Positions 56,351-64,000 of a stretch of DNA of 64,000 nt are shown here, one piece after another. Origin of the DNA: Ligula intestinalis (Eukaryota > Platyhelminthes > Cestoda > Diphyllobothriidea > Diphyllobothriidae); assembly GCA_036362985.1 (NCBI GenBank), contig JAYGXS010000004.1:32906660-32970659 (forward strand). The letters run 5' to 3'. The first letter of the stretch is position 1; each line of letters starts with the position of its first letter. The position numbers and the translations under genes were made by a program. Under the pieces are notes generated by a model, which had not been told where the DNA came from, made no database searches, and was given only the letters and a program-made list of their open reading frames with translations.

Positions 56351-57560
56351 CTTATCTTTAAAAAAATTCTCGGACAGCCGACGGCCTGAGGATATCAATG
56401 AAGATAGTTATAGTTTTGCTACTTACTGTTATTGTCCATGCACCTTAAATGTGCCTACACAAGCAACGTTTAGCACTTAAGTGGCTCTCGTTGGTTACCG
56501 AGTGTAAGTAGGTACCTCATGTAGAGAGAGCAACATGCACGTTATTAGGTTCATGATCCTTATCATACATTGTTGTCTTGGGTATTATATGAATTAGAAA
56601 TATAATAATTGCAACTTCTACTTTCAATCTGCCTCGTACTTGTGCGGTAAACATTCACCATCCCAGTGAACTTCGTACTGGTGTAGTGAACATGGCTCGG
56701 CTCAGTGAACTGCGTTGTTACTTGATGATTATTATTATCAAGCTCTTGTGCACTACGTTTGTGTTGAATAGCACAATGCAGGCTTATATAACTAGTCGCA
56801 AGTCATTAAGATTAAGGTGTGGGAGGCAGATAAATGTGAACTATGTGATTTTCGTCATACGTATTTCATATGTAATGTGTGATGAAATCAAAATATGTTG
56901 GCATAACTACTGGAATGCATGCAGTAGGTATTATAATACACCCGCTGCCAAAATCGACGCCGCTGGATATATCTGGCGAAGGGCACCTCGAAAGAAGGTC
57001 TAGACGGGATAATGCACAGACCTTCAAAATCGTGTTCCCCACATTTTTACCGAAATTTGGTCACGGATTGGCAACTAGAGTGAATCAACTCTAAACTGAA
57101 AGGCAGACATCGCAAGAAATTTAATTTCAAGGAATGGCGTCCTTTGGAAAAAAATATGTTTATTCAGTAAATTTTTGACACTGGATCCCAAGGTCATCGT
57201 CAAACTTGACTTCATGTGCAGGTCTGCTCTCCCAAAACTGTCAAAGCAGGAATCCAGCAACTGCAGAGCACGCCTTTTGAAAAGGGATACCTTAAAGCAT
57301 TCATCCTCAGGGCTATAATTGGGTGCATCAAAACGCCTGCTATCTAAATTGCAGAAAAAATGAAATTTTCATAAAACCTACTAACTCAGGCAACACAACA
57401 TGTGAACGGATAAAACGACCTCAGCAGCTAGCGATCACAAACACTTTCTCACGATGAGCGTACGCGTGCTCTCAGGTGCTCTACCCTCCTAAAGTTAGGT
57501 GATTAAGACTGACTCCCTGTAAAGGTCGCATCGATGCGCGTTTAATCTTTCACCCACTGT
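56351..57560. other. No convincing gene
   Basis: The plus-strand 105-codon frame at 56,686-57,003 has no domain. A piece near 57,290 could be decayed Penelope sequence leading into the fragment at 57,562, but I could not confirm it. Confidence 0.35.
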
Positions 57561-57561
57561 T

Positions 57562-57850
57562 GTGGAGCAGGATACAACGAGGCACCTTGACAAAAAGGTT
57601 ACCTCACGGTGTATAGGTGAAGCTAGATCAACCTCGGGTCACATTCGCACATGCCTCGTCGATAGAAATCACCGAGTTGATCCTCACAAAGCCTTACAGG
57701 TTGACTACAGGACACCACTCAACATCTCCAAGGCCCAACGTCAGCAAATGCTAGCCACAGCCACGGCCTTGGCGATCCGTTTAGCAGAAAGAGCTCTCTG
57801 TGGTCAAAAGACTTGTACACGGGCCGTTTGTCTCTCTGGATAAACACAGA
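57562..57850 (+). pseudogene. Penelope-like element fragment, end of GIY-YIG domain
   Basis: The frame reads EQDTTRHLDKKVTSRCIGEA, RSTSGHIRTCLVDRNHRVD, PHKALQVDYRTPLNISKAQR, ATATALAIRLAERALCGQK and TRAVCLSG. TTRHL-x-KRV-like text followed by H-LVD-NHRVD and a terminal LC-x-QK-x-T-RALCL-like end is the C-terminal GIY-YIG region of a second PLE subfamily. Only the 3' end is recognisable; the first motif (Y-I-G) falls at the degraded left edge ('ctgttgtggagcaggat'). Confidence 0.8.
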
Positions 57851-58339
57851 CGGAAATCGTACGCCGCCAAAAGCTACGGGGAACTGTCAAACACACGCCA
57901 CGCGTGCGATATGCAGACCCCAAGCAGCCTACAGTAAACAACTCCTACCTATCCCACTCTCCGCACTCCGCACGCCAACGATCTCAGCACAGCGATGACT
58001 TCATGCACGAGACGAAAAAATAAAACTGATAAATACGCACCCATTCACCCATCCCGACACCACAATAACCATATAAGAACTGTACATAATTGACAGTCTA
58101 AATTGAAGATGGTTAATGCTGTAAGATTTAATGGCACCATAAATTTCGAGAAAGCTCCTCAGTTACCGCTCCTCATTGCATTAAGGTGCACAAATGAGAA
58201 AAAAAGAAATTAAATATGAACAGAAGGGTCACAGGTCCTAGTCAGATAGAGAAGGAAGGTAAAAACAAAATTGCAGGGAGAAAACAAGGAATCGAGTTGT
58301 GGGGTATATTGGGCTGGGGAATATGCAAATCTGGGGGCC
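57851..58339. other. Gap between two tail-to-tail Penelope fragments
   Basis: No gene. The sequence probably contains the 3' tails of the plus-strand fragment on the left and the minus-strand fragment on the right. Confidence 0.35.
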
Positions 58340-59340
58340 TGTGGTTACCAAGGTAAGGCAAGCTTAACCACATGCTCCAGCCGTTTGCAGAGGTCCGGTT
58401 TAAAGCGTCTAATATAAGCAGCTCCCAGGTAACACAAGATTTGAGATGTTCGTGCTCAAAAGAGAACTTGGAAAGAAGTTTTAGGATCTACCGAATGACC
58501 CGTGTCCAACAGGTTTTCAGTGGTAGAGGAACGAGGAAAACGGTTTTCTTGCTTAAATAACAAGCTAAGTAGATTTTCCTTGGCTCTGTCTGCCAATTAG
58601 AGGTGGTGTGCAAAGGTAAGGCACCCTTGACACAAGGAGTCGACAGGGGCTTTGTTGGAGAGCAAAATATGAGTTCTACGGCGTAATAGGTACTTTCAAT
58701 GGTCTTAAGTAAGCACCTCTTGATAGTGCTTAGGACGTTATCCCCCTTGAAGGGCAAGGATATAAATACTGGCTTCTTAGGGGCTAATTGTTCACGCATT
58801 TTCGGCCGTAGAGGTATAGTTTATTGGTCTTTAAACTGAGGTGGATATCCACGCTTCAATAAAGTAGCTTTAAAACAACCTAATTCTACGTCCAAAGTAT
58901 CCACAGAACAGATTTCTCGAGTTCTCTGAAAAAGGTTACATACCAGGTTACGTTTCCATTGAATGGGAACAAAACATAAAAAATTTAAGTACTGACCTTT
59001 CCAGGTTTTCTCTTGGAAGACTCTCCGTGAAATAGAGCCATCTGTTTGTCTGGACAAGTGGACGTAAAGGAAGGAAAGTTGGTTATCACGTTCTAGTTCC
59101 ATAGTAAATTTATGTCGGATATAGCTTGTTCATAGTGGACAGCGATTCCTCGGCTTCTTCAAGGTTCTTCTTGATCGTAAAAACATCGTCTACATACCGT
59201 CAGTAGATTTTTGTGTGGTTCAATTCTGCGAGAGAACACACGCAGGTGACGGACACAGAAGATCTAGCTGTCGGGTACACAGAAGACAATGCTGATGTAC
59301 AAGCAGAACTAGTGACAGTAAAGTGCTATCTGCAATCCTG
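58340..59340 (-). pseudogene. Penelope-like element, RT to GIY-YIG remnant
   Basis: On the minus strand RYVDDV lies at 59,199-59,182, preceded by an in-frame TGA, then FTIKKNLEEAEESLSTMNKL. After a frame change come MELERDNQLSFLYVHLSRQT, WKGQYLNFLCFVPIQWKRN and LVCNLFQRTREICSVDTLD. A further frame gives KKPVFISLPFKGDNVLSTIK. The end of the GIY-YIG region follows: LLDTGHSVDPKTSFQVLFRA, AAYIRRFKPDLCKRLEHVV and KLALPW at about 58,350. The order is that of a PLE. The catalytic YVDD is kept, but stops and frameshifts kill it. Sequence beyond 59,340 is unresolved. Confidence 0.88.
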
Positions 59341-60224
59341 TTCTGCTATTTCTTCCTCGTACTTAACGGGCGGACAAAATCAGTGTTGACACAGGAGCAC
59401 ACAAGGTAAAAACACATAGTCACCGTTTAGGGTTCTAGTTGTAGAGATGGACAGTTTCCATGTCCTCAAAATGCTGAGGAACCATTCCTTGGAACTACAA
59501 AATTTGGAATACCATTTCAAGGTATTCCGTGAAAAGCAGCCTGTCTCAAAGCTTTTGTCCAGTGCCTATACAACAGAAAAGAAATCTGGCGAATACTATT
59601 TTTTTCAAAGAGTGACAAAAATTTGCCTGATTGGGACCTCAGCTGCAGAAATGTCCAAATTAAGCAGCCTTACTTAACCATGGCTGCACACTTCATACAA
59701 CAATCACGGCAAAAATGGACAGAGCAGTCAGTTTAAAAAAAAGTCCACTTTTATATGTTTGGCCTATGAGATAGATAATATTTAGAACGGTTGCGCTGCA
59801 TCATACAAAGGACGTACAACGCAGCTGAGGTCGGTTTCGTCAGTCCTTCTAAAATCCTTCCCATAAATGGGGCAAAGGATGACTTGCCGTTACGCGCCAA
59901 CCTAACTTCTTTTTTGAATTCACGTACATTTTCGGATGCAAGTAAACTGGGCGTACGAAAAGGCAACTGTCGGCCAGAGCCGCTGAACACTTGTCTAATT
60001 GGGTTTTAGAGCAAGGAAATAGAGAGCCACGGTCCGCGATTTCAAAAAAATCTGCTAGCAAGTGGCCAACTTGTTGATAATAAAAGAGTTTTCTAAATAT
60101 TTGTTTAGAAACCACTAAATTTAAATCCCTTTGCTACTCGGAAGGATCCTACATTTTGATGGGAGAAAGTAAACCTATGCAAGCCTGTAGACCATATACG
60201 TACTTGTACCTTTTTTGACTGTAA
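59341..60224. other. No convincing gene
   Basis: Several overlapping frames on both strands, for example the minus-strand 79-codon frame at 59,990-59,751 (ENVREFKKEVRLARNGKSSF, then GRILEGLTKPTSAALYVL). They have no domain I recognise. Probably transposon-derived background between the PLE and the RTE-like tail. Confidence 0.35.
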
Positions 60225-60765
60225 GCATTCGTAAATTTGCCGGCCTCGATCGTATCACGGACGGTACCTCTCCATACATGAACATATGTGGCAGGCGACC
60301 TGGAGAGATCCACCCATTATTTTCTCCCGCGAAGGAGACCATTGATGGTCCAGAAAACGCTTCTATGTCTTGCAGAATGGTGTCGAGCCAAGTCTTGCGT
60401 TGTTTACCTCTTCGGCGTCTCCACGTAGACTGCTGCGCCAGGTCGAGGGCAGCATAGCAAAGCTCGTGAGGTGGACGACGGAGAGCGTGTCAAATTTACC
60501 TCAGTTGTCTTTCTTGGATAACCTGAGGTATTCTCGCAATGCTAACACAGCGAGTGCGGACTGTCTCATTCGAGATAAAGTCAGTATACTCCACTTGAAA
60601 GATATTCCTGTGGCAGTGGTGGTTAAATACCTCTAGTCCTCGTTCATATTCCAGGCATAATGACCCGCATTCACACTCACGAATGCATATCGAGGTCTTA
60701 TTACTAACAAAGCGGATAAATTGGTTGAGTTTTCGACTGTCACTAACATTTAAAACCTGCCCCAT
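60225..60765 (-). pseudogene. RTE-like LINE, C-terminal tail
   Basis: The minus-strand frame from 60,765 reads CECGSLCLEYERGLEVFNHH, CHRNIFQVEYTDFISNETVR, TRCVSIARIPQVIQERQLR and a stop. A shifted frame continues PPHELCYAALDLAQQSTWRR and RRGKQRKTWLDTILQDIEAF. A third piece reads WVDLSRSPATYVHVWRGTVR and DTIEAG at the end (about 60,230). This cysteine/arginine-rich tail is the C-terminal region typical of RTE-clade LINE proteins in flatworms. The RT and endonuclease are absent, so the copy is heavily 5'-truncated and frameshifted. Confidence 0.85.
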
Positions 60766-62989
60766 GGAATTCGCTGTTGCAGACCAATAGTCCTGCTAGT
60801 CACCTTAGCCAATTTTGCTGTCAGTTTTCGGAGTTCGTGGACCATGTCATCCGACTCTAATTGCCCAAATTAATTATTTCCGATTTTTAATGAAAAATGT
60901 GGTCTGCGTTAACATCCTCCGCTTTTCTTCCAATACACTGAATTAATTTAGCGTTCTTCATATTATTATTATTTACAATGAACTATGATCCTTCTGTTTT
61001 CCATTGACATCTTGTTGTCTATGCCTGTTTGAGATAACTCAGGTGACTGCTCTTCGGCGAGGGGGCTGCAAGTGCTTGCTCCTGAGGCAGAAAAAAGGTA
61101 CGCTAAAATGGCACCCTAAAAACACCACAATGTGGCTTCAACTCAAAATTACAACCTTGGAGGATCTTATACTGGACCGACCGGCTTCAAAAGCGGCAGT
61201 GATAACTGGCGCAATCATCTAGGAAGCCAGCCACATCGCCACCTCCAGGACCAAAATCACATCATGCAAAACATAAGCGCAACGTATCAATGCTACCACA
61301 GTCCCCCAACCTGCCCCCCTAGCAACACATCTTCGGCCTGCGGACACCTGCTGTGCCTATAAGGGCACATGCGCCTCCATAACAATCTGCGGTGGAAGGC
61401 CACCGGAAACCTCAAATTGTTATAGCACTACCAATAGCACCTACACCACACGTTGCCACACCTAGAGCAATATCTTGTTCTGCAATCAACCACCTCAAAA
61501 TCTGTACAAGGTGACCCTGAGGCAACGGCTGTTAATTAAAAAGTAGAATTTGTGCTAATGACAAAAGACGCTTATAGCAGAGCATATTATCCCTGGAGTG
61601 TGTGTTGTGTGTTCAATGGCTGTTCAGTGGGTTGGGTTTCACGTGGCATCAGCCGTGTAATATTCCACTGACGTGACTGACGCTGACAGCTGTCAGGCTA
61701 AATGGCATGCGTTTCCGTGGGACGTGCGCATCCAAATCAATAATTTTTAACGAACTTGGTACTCGGTCGCCGCATAGTATGCACTTCAACGCGAGATATT
61801 TTGGGGCAGAATGTATAGACGGCGTCAATGCAAGAACAGCCGTGCCCAGAAGACTAGGCATACACTTTAGTACTGGTTCAAGACAGCACAAGAGGTACAT
61901 AGGACTACATAATTCACAGACATTTTTCAAGTTAGACTTTATGTACGACTGTAAGCATGAGAGTAAATATGTAAGGTCAATACTTGGCAGAAGTAACATT
62001 GGCGGCGCTCCTTCTGTACGACTTGTCCTATCATTGTGTCTTAAGCGAATGTAACTTATAGGGGTTTTACGGAAAGTTGTCAAATTGAATCCCGATTGTT
62101 TAACTTCGGGTGCAGCGCGTTACTCGAAAAAAAAATTAGCAAGAAGGATAGAACTGAAATCTAGAAACCACGATCACCAGCTTTTCGCAGTCCAGTCAAA
62201 AATTGCTAGCCTAAAAATCCAGACTGGGCATCGCAATGTTAGCAGATGCGTTAAATTTTAAACCAATTACAACGAAAAATTTAACTGAATCCATTTAAAT
62301 TCCCTAAGGGGTAGCATTTATACTGAAAAACAGGAAACTACTATACACGGTAATCTAAATATTAGTTCAGTAATGATGAGTGATTTGAATAATAGCCAAT
62401 GTCAAATGCTTTATTTATATTAACTGTAGGTCAATAACTAAAGCAAGGAGGAGAATAATAGAAGCTAATAGCAATCGTATAATTTAGTCTGAGGAACTAT
62501 CCAACTTTAATAATTGGGAAGATATGATGTGAACATGTCAATACCTAGGATTCCTAGAAGTGATTATAAGATATCACTGTCGATCGTGATAAGGAATCGC
62601 AGTCGCCTCCGTGTGCTGACAGACAAATTATAACCTGTATAGAGATATGTACAAAAACTAAGATTTCCGTGTTAGGATTCATTGTGTGAGTCTTGTCGTA
62701 GGTAAGTTAAAGAAATCCGTCTAATAATTTCATCTCCCTTGGCTGAGATATATAGTTCAGTATAGTTCAGTATATTTAGGGTAGTAGGCAATGCCCTTAA
62801 ATACACTATTGAAAACAGTATGCATGAAATATCCAACAAAAAATATGTCACTATAAACAGTAACTTACATATATACATGTACAAATTTTAACGTGTGCAT
62901 GTAAGCAGTCAGAATAGTCTCTTATGTACATAACATATCCAACATAAAATGTGTTACTGTAAAATAGTGAGAAGCATATACAAATAGAA
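60766..62989. other. No convincing gene
   Basis: A His/Thr/Pro-rich frame at 61,132-61,362 and opposed frames at 61,649-62,083 (-, 144 codons) and 61,707-62,054 (+, 115 codons) show no recognisable domain. 62,755-62,775 holds a two-unit AGTTCAGTAT repeat, possibly the 3' end of the LINE that lies to the right on the minus strand. Confidence 0.4.
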
Positions 62990-64000
62990 AGTTTTATCTA
63001 TAGGTTTTCCTGGGGCGTAAATTATACCTGCATACATATGAACGGTAACTGTCAAGTAGATGTTCATCCAGTTTCCGTTTAAACGCATCTGTGGAAATCG
63101 CCATTATGATCTCCTCGGGCAGTCCGTTCCAAGCACCGATGACTCCCTGTGAGAACGACTGCTTGCGGACCTCTAGAAAGGATAGGGTTCCCCGCAGTTT
63201 GAGGGAATTCCCACGGAGGTTGGTTGAAGTGGCGAAGGCGAAGAAGTCATCAAACTTCAGGGCACACTCCCGATTCCTCACAAGGTGGTACGTCTGTGTG
63301 AGGTCGCTGCGGATTTGTCCATACTCAAGGGGAAAACGTTAAGTGTTTCTAGTCTACATTTGTAAGATGACGACTTTAGGCCCTGCACAATTTTCGTTGC
63401 ACTTCGCTGAATTCTTTCGAGCATCCGGTTATCTTTGTGCATCCATGGTCGCCACGCCAGATGTGAGCGAATAAATGTTCCATAGATTTTGCAGAATTTT
63501 TTTTTTGTCTAGGTCGACAAAAGTTCGCTCAATGGCAAACAGAACACTGTTCGCCCTCTTGGCAGCCCTAGCACACTGTAAAGACGGCTTCAGGGATGGC
63601 ACAATAGCCATACCCAGATCTTTTTGTTCATTGTCACCTTCCATCGAGGTCGTAGTTGTCTGAGTCATCCGTCACGCTCACTTTCTTCGTTTTGACCCGC
63701 AATGTGACACACTTCTCAAAGTTAAACCACATTAACCATTTTTGGACCATTGACCTTGGCAGTCAAGTCCTTCTTGCAGAGTTTGCTTATCATAAGCGTT
63801 TCTGATGGGTTGCCATATCTTAATATCGTCTGCAAACAAGACATTATTACTGACCAGTCCATGTCTACAGTCGTTGACGTAGATTAGGAACAATAATGGC
63901 CCAATAACGGAGCCCTGAAGCACTCCACTCGCAACTGGCACTGAAGAAGATTTTGCGTTTCCGACGCACACGGACTGCGATCGACCTATGAGAAAATCTC
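62990..64000 (-). pseudogene. CR1/Jockey-like LINE, RT core to C-terminus, runs off window
   Basis: Reading leftward from the window edge, the frame gives DFLIGRSQSVCVGNAKSSS, VASGVLQGSVIGPLLFLIYV and NNVLFADDIKIWQ, so the FADD catalytic box is intact. After a break come EQKDLGMAIVPSLKPSLQCA, RAAKRANSVLFAIERTF, then (frameshift near a T-run at 63,494) LERIQRSATKIVQGLKSSS and RLETLNVF. The next frame gives PLEYGQIRSDLTQTYHLVRN, LKFDDFFAFATSTNLRGNS, RKQSFSQGVIGAWNGLPEEI and FKRKLDEHL, ending at 62,994. These are the RT motifs and tail of the CR1/Jockey group. The 5' part lies outside the window. At least three frameshifts or stops mark it as inactive. Confidence 0.92.

Noticed and set aside
61649..62083. 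144-codon minus-strand and 115-codon plus-strand frames facing each other
   Set aside because: They are mutually antisense, no domain was recognised in either, and no splice or promoter context was found.
1..64000. CRISPR arrays, operons or prokaryotic promoters
   Set aside because: No regularly spaced short repeats of that kind and no prokaryotic gene layout; the retroelements and intron structure indicate a eukaryote.

Overview
The window looks like intergenic, repeat-dense, AT-rich DNA from a eukaryote, most likely a parasitic flatworm and probably a diphyllobothriidean cestode (Spirometra/Dibothriocephalus/Schistocephalus type). The assignment rests on the retroelements. They include several Penelope-like elements (PLEs) with reverse transcriptase plus GIY-YIG endonuclease, an RTE-like LINE tail, and CR1/Jockey-like LINE fragments, all with the wording I associate with flatworm copies. 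The organism call is inference from remembered family resemblance, not a search. There is no bacterial gene organisation, and no housekeeping gene, rRNA or convincing tRNA was seen. Two assembly gaps are present (16,258-16,357 and 34,447-34,456).

About 0.2-36.3 kb is a diverged array of one repeated unit. The unit carries a small two-exon gene: a TATA box; a start codon about 55-70 bp downstream; a first exon with only 7 coding bases (ATG-TCY-G, or ATG-CCC-G in one copy) ending at a GT donor; an intron of about 720-750 bp; and a second exon encoding a Q/S/E/V-rich, probably disordered protein of about 70 residues, followed by AATAAA. Copies 1 (8.5-9.5 kb) and 2 (12.2-13.6 kb) look intact. Copy 3 (21.2-22.2 kb) is frameshifted. 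Copy 4 (33.9-34.6 kb) is interrupted by a gap. Relic promoter modules lie near 0.25, 6.1, 18.3, 24.0 and 29.4 kb, and relic second exons near 5.4 and 23.85 kb. A segment of about 2.3 kb (9.9-12.2 kb) is duplicated at high identity at 31.6-33.8 kb. I do not recognise the protein. This gene family is the best candidate for something undescribed.

About 36.4-50.3 kb is a second, unrelated array. Its repeat modules recur every 2-3 kb and it holds fragments of small, probably secreted protein genes. One is a signal-peptide exon plus a Ser/Thr-rich mucin-like exon at 42.9-43.3 kb, broken by one in-frame stop. Another is a patchwork locus at 45.5-45.9 kb that reuses the same signal-peptide sequence base for base. 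Related cysteine-containing ORFs lie at 39.4 and 45.7 kb. A Tc1/mariner-like MITE lies at 40.9-41.3 kb.

About 51-64 kb is a retroelement graveyard. It contains a nearly complete PLE (51.1-52.7 kb, +), PLE fragments at 57.6 kb (+) and 58.3-59.3 kb (-), an RTE-like tail (60.2-60.8 kb, -), and a CR1/Jockey-like LINE running off the right edge (63-64 kb, -). Further PLE pieces sit in the first array at 2.0-2.9, 6.4-7.2 and 14.7-17.7 kb, and a LINE fragment lies at 28.5-28.9 kb. None of the transposable-element copies looks capable of moving.
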